Made by a program: the position numbers and the translations under genes. The notes under the pieces were generated by a model that was given only the letters and a program-made list of their open reading frames with translations, was not told the DNA's origin and did not search any database. This document shows positions 1 to 10,220 of a DNA stretch of 35,883 nt, piece after piece; the stretch's first letter is position 1, and every line of letters begins with the position of its first letter. Source of the DNA: an uncultured Acidobacteriota bacterium (GTDB lineage Bacteria > Acidobacteriota > Terriglobia > Terriglobales > Acidobacteriaceae); the NCBI GenBank assembly GCA_903832295.1, contig CAILAZ010000129.1:1-35883 (forward strand). Reading direction: 5' to 3'.

Positions 1-3045
<3,045 letters not shown>

Positions 3046-3768
3046 GTGCTGGTTGTCTTTCATCCCGAGCTTCATCCGATCTTCGAGGTGATTGGGTATT
3101 CGGTGGGCTTTGCTGTGTACCGTCGCGGGCGCAAACAGCATGGCGACTTCCTTGCGGATGAACGACGATGGATGGTGACTGCGGCGGCGGCAGTCGGGGC
3201 GCTGGTGGGAAGTAGAGTTTTAGGACTGCTGGAGCAGATGCCGCAAACTGGGTGGCAGTGGATAAACCTGCTGAAACCCGGAGGCAAGACGATTGTCGGC
3301 GGGTTGCTGGGCGGATGGATTGCGGTGGAGTTGGTGAAGTGGTTCGCCGGGACAACTAAGCGGACGGGCGATTTATTCGCGTTGCCGCTGTGCGTCGGGA
3401 TTGCGATCGGGAGAATTGGGTGCTTTCTTGCTGGGATGGCCGACGACACCTACGGAAGGGCGACTACCCTAGTGTGGGGGGTGGATTTCGGAGACGGGGT
3501 GAGACGGCATCCGACGCAGATTTACGAGGTTGGCTTCCTGGTGGGTTTAGGATGGCTGCTCTGGAGCTATCACGCACGGCCGCATCGGAATGGTCGAGTG
3601 TTTCGTCTTTTTATGGCAGCCTACCTGGGATGGCGGTTGGCAATTGACTTCCTGAAGCCGCAGCCGCTGATAGGTGGGATGAATGCAATTCAGTGGGCAT
3701 GTCTCGCTGGGTTGATAGCGCTTGGATTTGGCGAATTGAGCCGCAAGCAGGAGGCCTTGCGTGTTTGA
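3046..3768 (+). CDS. Lgt-family (prolipoprotein diacylglyceryl transferase-like) membrane protein
   Basis: This polytopic inner-membrane protein of about 240 residues belongs to the Lgt family, whose classical member moves diacylglycerol from phosphatidylglycerol to lipoprotein cysteines. Visible family marks are GRIGCFLAG in the middle and RRHPTQIYE in the second half, matching the GRIGNF and HPSQLYE motifs of true Lgt. I chose GTG 3046 because AGGAG lies 4 bases upstream and the protein then begins LVVFHPELHP like other Lgt proteins; GTG 3022 has no ribosome site. The gene overlaps the next small membrane gene and heads an operon ending in a Tes-like radical SAM enzyme. Inference: it may be a paralogue acting on glycerolipids for that enzyme, not the housekeeping Lgt. 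It could still be ordinary Lgt. Confidence 0.8.
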   Translation: MLVVFHPELHPIFEVIGYSVGFAVYRRGRKQHGDFLADERRWMVTAAAAVGALVGSRVLGLLEQMPQTGWQWINLLKPGGKTIVGGLLGGWIAVELVKWFAGTTKRTGDLFALPLCVGIAIGRIGCFLAGMADDTYGRATTLVWGVDFGDGVRRHPTQIYEVGFLVGLGWLLWSYHARPHRNGRVFRLFMAAYLGWRLAIDFLKPQPLIGGMNAIQWACLAGLIALGFGELSRKQEALRV

Positions 3769-4006
3769 TTTGTTGGACGGCAACAAGGAGCGGTCGTTCA
3801 CTCCGGAGAAGCTGCTGACGATTTCGGCGGCGGGGATGCTGCTGGGATTTGGACTTTGCGGCGCGGGACTTGCAACTGTTCGGATTGAAATCGCTACGCC
3901 GTTTCTGGTTGCGGCATCTGTCGCCTTCTGGGGCTCGGCTTTGGGGTTGGTGGTAGGGGCCTTGTGGGTGGTCCTTCAGATGCTCACCGGCAGAGGACGA
4001 GGATGA
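3761..4006 (+). CDS. Small two-helix membrane protein (lipid operon, first copy)
   Basis: This 81-residue protein has two predicted membrane helices (about residues 18-40 and 46-72) and a short charged N-terminus. The GTG start overlaps the end of the Lgt-like gene by 8 bases, and its stop overlaps the next ATG as ATGA, so translation is probably coupled. It shares GLCGA in helix one and GSALGL in helix two with the protein encoded next, which suggests an old tandem duplication. I recognise no family. By context it may be an accessory subunit for the membrane lipid reaction of this operon, which is inference only. Confidence 0.7.
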   Translation: MFDLLDGNKERSFTPEKLLTISAAGMLLGFGLCGAGLATVRIEIATPFLVAASVAFWGSALGLVVGALWVVLQMLTGRGRG

Positions 4007-4275
4007 AGCTTCCCTGGCAGAACAGGAGCGGCTTGGCACAGGCGGTCGCAGTGCTGGCCAGCATATTGACCATCTCACTTGGATTGTGCGGGGCGAACTT
4101 CCTTGTGTTTTCTCGCTCCACTCATGATTCAATGGTCCCCTTTCTGATGGTCACTGGCTCATTGGAGTCGATTGCAATCCTCGGCAGCGCTTTGGGGCTT
4201 CTGCTGGTGGCTCTGCTTTACCTGGTACAGAAAGTGCGCAGGCACTTTTCTGCAGCGAGCAAGGACGAAGAGTGA
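4003..4275 (+). CDS. Small two-helix membrane protein (lipid operon, second copy)
   Basis: This 90-residue protein has two hydrophobic segments (about residues 12-34 and 44-78) followed by a basic C-terminal tail. ATG 4003 is preferred over the upstream GTG 3964 because it forms the ATGA overlap with the preceding stop. It shares GLCGA and GSALGL with its neighbour, spaced similarly, so the two look like diverged paralogues. Its TGA overlaps the ATG of the radical SAM gene. The function is unknown. The tight coupling suggests a stoichiometric partner or membrane anchor for the enzyme downstream. Confidence 0.68.
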   Translation: MKLPWQNRSGLAQAVAVLASILTISLGLCGANFLVFSRSTHDSMVPFLMVTGSLESIAILGSALGLLLVALLYLVQKVRRHFSAASKDEE

Positions 4276-5693
4276 TGGCGAAGAACCGGAGTTATCTCTA
4301 TTACGACACGGCGGTCTCGCTCTGTACCATTTGCTACCGCCGGATTGACGCCAAGATAGTATTCGAGGACGACAAGGTCTTCATGCTGAAGCGGTGTCCG
4401 CAGCACGGCTTCGAACGAGTGCTGATGGCCGACGATGTTGACTACTACAAGCGCTGCCGCGAGGTATTTGTGAAACGTCCGGAGATGCCGGAGCGCTATA
4501 ACACTGTTGTGAAGCACGGATGTCCTTACGATTGCGGGCTCTGCCCCGACCATGAACAGCACTCGTGCCTGACCGTGGTGGAGATTTGCGATGCCTGCAA
4601 TTTGAATTGCCCCGTCTGCTACGCGGAAAGCGGAACACAGCGCGCGACATTCCGCCCATTGAAACAGGTTGAGGCGATGCTGGACGCGGTTGTCGAGAAC
4701 GAGTTGAAGCCGGACATCGTGCAGATTTCTGGGGGTGAGCCGACGATCCATCCTGATTTCTTTGCGGTGCTGGATGCGGCGAAGAGCAGGCCGATCCGCC
4801 ATTTGATGGTGAATACGAACGGGCTGCGGATCGCAAAGGAGGATGGCTTTGCAGAGCGGCTTGCGGAGTATATGCCAGAGTTTGAACTCTACCTGCAATT
4901 CGACTCGCTGCAACGCGATCCGTTGCTGCAATTGCGTGGTGCAGATCTTCGGGAGATGCATGGGAAGGCGCTCGAGCGGTTGAACCGATTGAACATTTCA
5001 ACCACGCTTGTAGTGACTGTGGGACGGGGCGTGAACGATCACGAACTGGGCGCCCTCGTGGATTTTGCTCTACAGCAACGTTGCGTGAGGGGTGTGACCT
5101 TCCAGCCGGTGCAACAGGTGGGACGGTTAACCGGATACGATCCGGCGGTGCACCGTTTGACGTTGACCGAGGTACGGCGGCGCATTCTGGAGCAGACACC
5201 CACCTTCCAGCCTGCGGACCTGATTCCCGTGCCTTGCCACCCCGACAGCCTGGCGATGGCATACGCGGTGAAGATTGGCGGCAAGATGACGCCGCTGACG
5301 GGAATGATCGCGCCGGAGGTGTTGATCAACGGCGGGCGGAATACGATTATCTACGAGAATGAAGCGAGTGTGCGCGAACACATCTTCAAGCTTTTTTCGA
5401 CGAATCATTCGCCGCAGTCGCAGGCAAGTTCGCTGCGGGAGCTGCTGTGCTGCCTGCCAAAGGTCTCCGCGCCGGAAGGGTTGAGCTATGAAAACCTCTT
5501 CCGCGTATTGATCGTGCAGTTCATCGATGCGCAAGGATTTGATCTGCGCTCGGTCCGGAAGAGCTGCGTGCACATCGCACACCCAGATGGACGGCGGATC
5601 ATTCCATTCGACACCTACAACATGTTCTATCGGGATGAGCTGGAACAAACCAGGCTGGGACCGCTGAGGGAGAAGGCATTGGCCTCGCTTTAG
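4275..5693 (+). CDS. Radical SAM enzyme of the MJ0619/Tes (tetraether/membrane-spanning lipid synthase) family
   Basis: This 472-residue radical SAM protein carries the family layout of MJ0619. A rubredoxin-like N-terminal cysteine set is visible (C17, C20, C41 with PQHG). It is followed by a second cluster motif CPYDCGLCPDHEQHSC (C83, C87, C90, C98) and then the radical SAM triad C108-x3-C112-x2-C115, with the SAM-binding GGEP motif further on. The C-terminal part has SCVHIAHPDGRRIIPFDTYN, typical of the family. Archaeal members couple two lipid tails by C-C bond formation to give tetraethers, and bacterial relatives are linked to membrane-spanning iso-diabolic acid or brGDGT lipids. Here the gene is last in a four-gene operon with membrane proteins. 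The start is ATG 4275, overlapping the preceding TGA; GTG 4272 is the alternative. The substrate is inferred. The older proposal of methanopterin methylation does not fit a bacterium. Confidence 0.85.
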   Translation: MAKNRSYLYYDTAVSLCTICYRRIDAKIVFEDDKVFMLKRCPQHGFERVLMADDVDYYKRCREVFVKRPEMPERYNTVVKHGCPYDCGLCPDHEQHSCLTVVEICDACNLNCPVCYAESGTQRATFRPLKQVEAMLDAVVENELKPDIVQISGGEPTIHPDFFAVLDAAKSRPIRHLMVNTNGLRIAKEDGFAERLAEYMPEFELYLQFDSLQRDPLLQLRGADLREMHGKALERLNRLNISTTLVVTVGRGVNDHELGALVDFALQQRCVRGVTFQPVQQVGRLTGYDPAVHRLTLTEVRRRILEQTPTFQPADLIPVPCHPDSLAMAYAVKIGGKMTPLTGMIAPEVLINGGRNTIIYENEASVREHIFKLFSTNHSPQSQASSLRELLCCLPKVSAPEGLSYENLFRVLIVQFIDAQGFDLRSVRKSCVHIAHPDGRRIIPFDTYNMFYRDELEQTRLGPLREKALASL

Positions 5694-5708
5694 AGACACC
5701 TGCAAAAC

Positions 5709-5746
5709 AAACGGCGGATTGTCTGAATGACAATCCGCCGTTTTAA
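5709..5746. terminator. Bidirectional intrinsic terminator
   Basis: A near-perfect hairpin has arms 5709-5722 and 5730-5743 with a 7-base loop. T-rich sequence lies on the right and A-rich on the left, so it can end both the rightward lipid operon and leftward dnaN. Confidence 0.9.
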
Positions 5747-5762
5747 TTTGTTTGGCGCTAGT

Positions 5763-6875
5763 TCAGATGCGCATAGGCATGACCACATAGCGGTACTTGT
5801 AATCTTCTACGCCCTCCGGACGAAGCTGGCCGGCAGACTGGGAGTCTTTGAACTCGATGCGCACGTTTTCACTCTCCGTGGCCTTGAGGAACTCAACGAG
5901 ATATTGCGAGTTGAACCCGATCGCGAGAGCCTCTCCTGTGTAATCGGTTTCGATGGAGTCTTCCGATTCGCCGGTTTCGGTGGAGGAAGAGGATACGCGC
6001 AGTTCGTTCTTCTCAAAACGCATCTTGATTGCGCCGGAGCGCTCGTCGGCAAACTGAGCGACCCTCTGGATAGCCGCCTGGAGATCCGTGGTGCGGACGC
6101 TGACGCTTTTGTTGTGCTCTTTGGGGAGTACGGCTTCGTAGTTGGGGAACTGCCCTGTCAACTGGCGTGAAGTCAGCAGGCGCGAGCCGAGGCGGAAGAA
6201 GAGCGTGGACTCGTCTTTGGCAAACTCAACAAACTCGATATCCGGGGCATTCAACAGCGAGAACAGCTCAACCATGGCCTTGCGCGGGACGAGTGTTTTC
6301 ATCTCGCCGGCAACGTCAAAGGAGAGGCCGTCCTTCACGATGTGCGCCAAGCGATGACCGTCGGTGGCAACCATGGTAAGAGACTCGGGCTTGAGGACCA
6401 GGAGAGCGCCATTGAGGGTGTAGCGCGATTCTTCATTGGAAATGGCGAAGACGGTCTTTGCGATCAGAGTGCGAAGCGCCTGGGCGGGAATCTTGACAAC
6501 ACCATGGAGCGGAAAAGTGGGAACGCTGGGAAAGTTGGAGCGGGCCATGCCGACCATCTTGGTGATTGAGCGGCCAGCGCGAATGTTCACCCAGTGATTC
6601 TCCAGCAACTTGATGCTCACGTCACCGTCGCCGAGCAGCTTTACGTAGTCGTAGAGCTTGCGGGCGGGTATGGTGCATGCGCCTTCCTTCTTGACCGTTG
6701 CGCCGCAACTTGTACGGAGGCTGAGGTCAAGGTCGGTGGCGGTGATGGTCAGCTCGCCATCGACAGCTTCAAACAAAAAATTCGACAGGATGGGGATGGT
6801 CGTTTTGCGTTCGACCACGCCCTGGGTCGCAGTGAGTTCCTTTAGCAGGTCGGATTTGCTGACCGTGATCTCCAT
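5763..6875 (-). CDS. dnaN: DNA polymerase III beta subunit (sliding clamp)
   Basis: This ring-shaped dimer holds DNA polymerase III on DNA. The 370-residue protein has the usual three-domain length. It begins MEITVSKSDLLKEL, contains ATDLDLSLRTS and VATDGHRLAH, and ends YRYVVMPMRI, the standard clamp C-terminus. An upstream ATG (6908) is in frame. ATG 6875 is preferred because AAGGA lies just upstream and clamp proteins begin here. It lies left of dnaA on the same strand with a gap of about 350 bases, so it probably has its own promoter. A TATAAG box on the minus strand at 6944-6949 is a candidate. Confidence 0.97.
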   Translation of the reverse strand: MEITVSKSDLLKELTATQGVVERKTTIPILSNFLFEAVDGELTITATDLDLSLRTSCGATVKKEGACTIPARKLYDYVKLLGDGDVSIKLLENHWVNIRAGRSITKMVGMARSNFPSVPTFPLHGVVKIPAQALRTLIAKTVFAISNEESRYTLNGALLVLKPESLTMVATDGHRLAHIVKDGLSFDVAGEMKTLVPRKAMVELFSLLNAPDIEFVEFAKDESTLFFRLGSRLLTSRQLTGQFPNYEAVLPKEHNKSVSVRTTDLQAAIQRVAQFADERSGAIKMRFEKNELRVSSSSTETGESEDSIETDYTGEALAIGFNSQYLVEFLKATESENVRIEFKDSQSAGQLRPEGVEDYKYRYVVMPMRI

Positions 6876-6970
6876 AGCGGTTCCTTGAGCGATCGCTGTC
6901 TCTGGCATAGAGTTCCGAAAACCTTTCGCTGGCTACAACTTGCTCTTATATCAAACTAAAGTTAACAGAA

Positions 6971-7017
6971 ACCAGCACTAATAGTAGGCACTTCAAGAAA
7001 GTGGAAAACATAGGAAA
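6971..7017. repeat. Non-coding sequence related to 25514-25560 (copy A)
   Basis: Aligned base by base without gaps, about 33 of 46 positions agree with the other copy. Identity is concentrated in AGTAGGCA, TTC and GTGGAAAA. The role is unknown. Confidence 0.45.
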
Positions 7018-7187
7018 ATCTATCACTGTTCGTGGCTTAGGGCGAGAACCAGCTTGGAAAAAGAACCCTTTCAGCAAACATCGGCGCGAACGAGGGGAAA
7101 AGAACGGCAGATTTCCCGGGTTTGCACAAGTTTTACGGCAATTCTGCCTGCGCTGGAACTGCCACTGGCCGACTGGCTGAGCCCGAT

Positions 7188-7214
7188 GCCCAGGCGCAGG
7201 AGAGGCGCCCGGGC
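7188..7214 (-). terminator. Hairpin after dnaA, possible terminator
   Basis: Ten-base arms (7188-7197 and 7205-7214, one mismatch) flank a 7-base loop directly after the dnaA stop. There is no clear U run on the minus strand, so intrinsic termination is uncertain. Confidence 0.4.
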
Positions 7215-7221
7215 AGGAACA

Positions 7222-8604
7222 CTAAGTGCTCAATTGCTCAGTGAGCTTGTTGATCATGCGGTTTAGATCCTTGTCATCCTTGCGTTGAATGTTGATCTTT
7301 TCAATAGAGTGCAGGACGGTGGTGTGGTGCTTTCCGCCGAATTGGCGGCCGATTTCAGGCAAGGACGCCTCTGTGAGGTGCTTGCAGAGATACATGGCAA
7401 TCTGGCGCGGAAAGACGATCTGGCGTGAGTTGTTCTTCGCCTTTATTTCCGGCACGCGAAGGCCGAACTGCTCGCTCACCGCTTTCTGGATGGCTTCGAT
7501 GGTCACTTTCCGGCTCTGCTGGTCAATGATGTTCTTGAGGACCTGCTGCGCGGTCGCCAGATTGATTTCAGCGCCGGTCAGTGACCCGTAGGCGACCAGA
7601 CGGATGAGCGCGCCTTCCAGTTCGCGCACGTTGCTGCGGATATTGCTGGCGATGAACTGGGAGACGTCGTCCGGCAGAGTGACGTGCTCACTCTCTGCTT
7701 TCTTCTGCAGAATAGCGATCTTGGTTTCGAGATCTGGCGGTTGAATGTCCGCAATCAGTCCCCACTCAAAGCGCGACCGCAAACGGTCTTCGATCTCGGC
7801 AAGTTCCTTTGGCGGACGGTCACTGGCGATGACAATCTGGCGGTTGGTATCGTGCAGCGCGTTGAAGGTGTGGAAAAATTCCTCCTGGGTGCGCTCCTTC
7901 CCTGCCAGAAACTGGATGTCATCGATCAAAAGGACATCCACCCCGCGGAAACGATCACGGAAGCTCACCATCTTGTCGTGCTTGATGGAGTTGATCATTT
8001 CGTTGGTGAACTTCTCGGTGGAGAGATAAACGATGGAGCTATCGGGCTGACGGAGCTTCACCTCGTGACCAATGGCCTGCATGAGGTGAGTCTTGCCCAT
8101 TCCCACGCCTCCGTAAAGAAAGAGCGGGTTGTAAGCCTTGCCCGGAGCTGTCGCGACGGCTAGCGCCGCGGCATGGGCAAACTGGTTTCCGCCGCCGATC
8201 ACGAAGCCATTGAAGGTGTATCGCGGATTGAGCTGCGCCGCCCCGTCGAAATCAAACCGCGATTGGGCAGCGGGACGAGCGGCAGCACCAGTCCCGTTCA
8301 GACCGCCGTTGTGGCGAACAACGGGAGCGGGTACCGGTTCGGGCTCGGGAGGCGCGGTCACGAATTCAACATCTTCGTAGGCCAGGCCGAGATTCTCGAT
8401 TGCTTCCAGAATCAGGTCGTTGTAACGCTCTCCGATAGTACAGAACTCTGGGGAGGGAACAGCGACAAAGAGTTTGCCATCGGCGTCATGACTGAAGCGC
8501 GTGGGCTTGAACCATGTGTCGTAGGAATGGCGGTTGACCTTCTTCTCGAGGGCATCCAGGATCTGAATCCACGGATTGGGTGTTGACGTAACCAAAGCTG
8601 ACAT
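7222..8604 (-). CDS. dnaA: Chromosomal replication initiator protein DnaA
   Basis: This AAA+ ATPase binds DnaA boxes and melts oriC. The 460-residue protein shows domain I (residues 1-85, WIQILDALEKKVNRHSYDTWF) and a Pro/Ala-rich linker (about 86-120). The AAA+ core has Walker A at 165-172 (GGVGMGKT) and Walker B around D228-D229 (VLLIDDIQF). C-terminal domain IV carries the box-binding signature GKHHTTVLHSIEKI. ATG 8604 matches the family start. The ribosome site is weak. A DnaA-box-like string at 8656-8664 (minus strand ATTTCCACA) lies upstream and could support autoregulation. Confidence 0.98.
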   Translation of the reverse strand: MSALVTSTPNPWIQILDALEKKVNRHSYDTWFKPTRFSHDADGKLFVAVPSPEFCTIGERYNDLILEAIENLGLAYEDVEFVTAPPEPEPVPAPVVRHNGGLNGTGAAARPAAQSRFDFDGAAQLNPRYTFNGFVIGGGNQFAHAAALAVATAPGKAYNPLFLYGGVGMGKTHLMQAIGHEVKLRQPDSSIVYLSTEKFTNEMINSIKHDKMVSFRDRFRGVDVLLIDDIQFLAGKERTQEEFFHTFNALHDTNRQIVIASDRPPKELAEIEDRLRSRFEWGLIADIQPPDLETKIAILQKKAESEHVTLPDDVSQFIASNIRSNVRELEGALIRLVAYGSLTGAEINLATAQQVLKNIIDQQSRKVTIEAIQKAVSEQFGLRVPEIKAKNNSRQIVFPRQIAMYLCKHLTEASLPEIGRQFGGKHHTTVLHSIEKINIQRKDDKDLNRMINKLTEQLST

Positions 8605-8881
8605 GTACCGACCATTGTCCTAAGTCAAGCCCGCGAGCTTCCCTGCCTTACACATTGTGGAAATGCTAAGGTGGTGGCCCTGCTGGGGCTTGGCTGGACG
8701 GATTTTAAAATGTCGTCGCTGAACAGACTCAGCCGCACAGGCACAACGACAACCTGCGAAGCTGGGGGGTGCGGAGCATGAACCGCTGCGTGCACTCGCG
8801 TCTGGGCGGGCCCAGAAAACTGTAACCGCAATCGGATACTAGCACGAATACAAGACCGGCAAAGAACGGCTCCGAACATTT

Positions 8882-8931
8882 CTTGCGACGAAGTGTACTC
8901 ACTTTTGGCCTTTGGACGGCACTTCGTCAAG
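8882..8931. repeat. Inverted repeat in dnaA-rpmH gap
   Basis: GACGAAGTG at 8887-8895 is the reverse complement of CACTTCGTC at 8920-8928. Pairing can extend through CTTG/CAAG with a 2-base bulge. The loop is 24 bases. It could be a regulator site or an origin-associated structure. Confidence 0.5.
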
Positions 8932-9024
8932 AGAGAAATTGGCCAATGCAACGAAGAAGGTGCAGAGTAGGGTAAGAAAAATGTAGGATGCGGTAGAACG
9001 AGGATGGCGGTCTTCTCCGGCAGT

Positions 9025-9054
9025 TTGGCCGAAGGGGTGTCCATCATTTATACT
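9025..9054 (+). promoter_or_regulatory. Candidate rpmH promoter
   Basis: TTGGCC at 9025-9030 and TATACT at 9049-9054 are 18 bases apart and lie about 47 bases upstream of the rpmH start. The -35 match is poor. Confidence 0.4.
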
Positions 9055-9100
9055 TTCCCTTTGTTCATCGACATTTCTGGAAGCAGGAGCAGTCAGCCCA

Positions 9101-9256
9101 ATGCCTAAACGTACATTTCAACCCAACCGCCGCCACCGTGCAAAGACGCATGGATTCCGGCAGCGTATGAAGACCAAGAGCGGCCAGGCCGTGTTGTCGC
9201 GGCGCCGCGCAAAGGGACGCAAGCGCGTCTCCGTCAGCCCCGGTTACCGCGATTAA
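9101..9256 (+). CDS. rpmH: Large ribosomal subunit protein bL34
   Basis: This 51-residue, very basic protein binds 23S rRNA in the large ribosomal subunit. It begins [23 protein letters not shown] and continues with RRRAKGRKR, the invariant L34 sequence. AGGAG lies about 13 bases upstream. It is the first gene of the conserved rpmH-rnpA-yidD-yidC-jag block and lies 79 bases before rnpA. Confidence 0.98.
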   Translation: MPKRTFQPNRRHRAKTHGFRQRMKTKSGQAVLSRRRAKGRKRVSVSPGYRD

Positions 9257-9335
9257 CCAACGCAAGGACCACGCCCGTTCCTCGCCGAGTTAACCATGCT
9301 AAACAGCCATTCCGGCAAAGCAGGCAAGCTGAACC

Positions 9336-9875
9336 ATGGCAATCCTGGAAGCGGAGCGAGCTGAAAATGGAAGAAGCAGGAACGCGAACGCCGTGGATGA
9401 CAGCGTGAGCGACACACCGAAAGGTGATTTCCCGAAAACCGCGCATCTATTGAAGCGCCCAGATTTCCTGAGGGTGTATCAGCAAGGACGTCGGCATTTT
9501 TCCGGGAACATGACCGTCTTTTATCTTCGGAGCCAAACCGAAGCTGCTCCCGAGCCGAAGCTGGCCGGGGCAGCGGCGGATTTGTGTACGCATGCGAAAG
9601 GCAGGGTGAGGATCGGGTTCACGGTTTCCAAGGCGCTGGGAGGTTCGGTGGAGCGTAACCGAATGCGAAGGCGCACGCGGGAGGCGGTGAGGCATTGTCT
9701 TCGAATGCTCGATGGTATGAACACCGCCGTGGACATCGTGATTAACCCGAAGAAGAGCTTATTGGTGGCCAGGTTTCCGCAGATTTCTCAGGAGGTCGAG
9801 CGGGCGTTCCGGGTAATCCGGCAGAATTGCGATGCTGGACAGAGCAACGGGAAGTTGGAGGCGCGGCGGGTATGA
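9336..9875 (+). CDS. rnpA: Ribonuclease P protein component
   Basis: This protein helps the RNase P RNA trim tRNA 5' ends. The RNR signature RIGFTVSKALGGSVERNRMRRRTREAVR is clear. LLKRPDFLRVYQQGRRH marks the start of the fold. At 179 residues it is long for the family. About 35 extra residues precede the fold, and an Ala-rich insert (about residues 66-88) sits before the RNR motif. ATG 9336 is the first possible start after an in-frame TGA at 9330. The true start may be an internal GTG near 9393, since the leader is not conserved-looking. Its TGA overlaps the yidD ATG. Confidence 0.95.
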   Translation: MAILEAERAENGRSRNANAVDDSVSDTPKGDFPKTAHLLKRPDFLRVYQQGRRHFSGNMTVFYLRSQTEAAPEPKLAGAAADLCTHAKGRVRIGFTVSKALGGSVERNRMRRRTREAVRHCLRMLDGMNTAVDIVINPKKSLLVARFPQISQEVERAFRVIRQNCDAGQSNGKLEARRV

Positions 9876-10132
9876 GAAGAGTCGTGCTGAAATTGTTGGC
9901 CGTTTATAAGCGGTATATCTCTCCCCAGTTGCCGGTGGCTTGCCGGTTTCTGCCGACGTGCTCGGATTACGCGGCTGAGGCCGTGACGCGGCATGGTGCG
10001 TTGATGGGATCCGTGCTGGCGACGTGGCGATTGCTGCGCTGCAACCCACTGGGTGGGCGCGGGCTCGATCCTGTTCCGGAACATCTGGGTTGCAGGCGCG
10101 CACGGTGCGCTCCCGTAACCCGTACATATTGA
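9872..10132 (+). CDS. yidD: Membrane protein insertion efficiency factor YidD
   Basis: This 86-residue small basic protein aids insertion of membrane proteins next to YidC. The family core is visible as LAVYKRYISPQLPVACRFLPTCSDYAAEAVTRHGALMGSVLATWRLLRCNPLGGRGLDPVP, including the CRF.PTCS and RCNP motifs. ATG 9872 overlaps the rnpA stop as ATGA, which decides the start over an upstream in-frame ATG at 9827. Confidence 0.95.
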   Translation: MRRVVLKLLAVYKRYISPQLPVACRFLPTCSDYAAEAVTRHGALMGSVLATWRLLRCNPLGGRGLDPVPEHLGCRRARCAPVTRTY

Positions 10133-10220
10133 GTGAGGTCACGCGCCGGAAACGGATGCGTGAGGACAGCGTTGAGAAATATCAACTGGCGGCGTCAGCC
10201 GCGCAGATCGGCATACTAAC

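Larger units (their letters stand above)
6876..7221. other. dnaN-dnaA intergenic region
   Basis: This 346-base gap has no gene. It contains a candidate dnaN -10 box (minus strand, 6944-6949), a GTGGAAAA string at 7001-7008 that reads as a weak DnaA-box-like TTTTCCAC on the minus strand, and a hairpin just after dnaA. Bases 6971-7017 resemble non-coding bases 25514-25560. It could be part of oriC, but no dense cluster of good DnaA boxes is visible. Confidence 0.45.
8605..9100. other. dnaA-rpmH divergent intergenic region
   Basis: This 496-base segment between leftward dnaA and rightward rpmH has no supported gene; an open frame at 8625-9047 looks like chance. It holds one weak DnaA-box-like site (8656-8664), a long inverted repeat (8882-8931) and an rpmH promoter candidate. 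Leading-strand gene direction changes here, so the replication origin may be in or near this gap, but the box content alone does not prove it. Confidence 0.5.

Noticed and set aside
8625..9047. 140-codon minus-strand frame in the dnaA-rpmH gap
   Set aside because: It has no ribosome site, motif or domain-like composition, and the region should hold promoters and possibly origin sequence.
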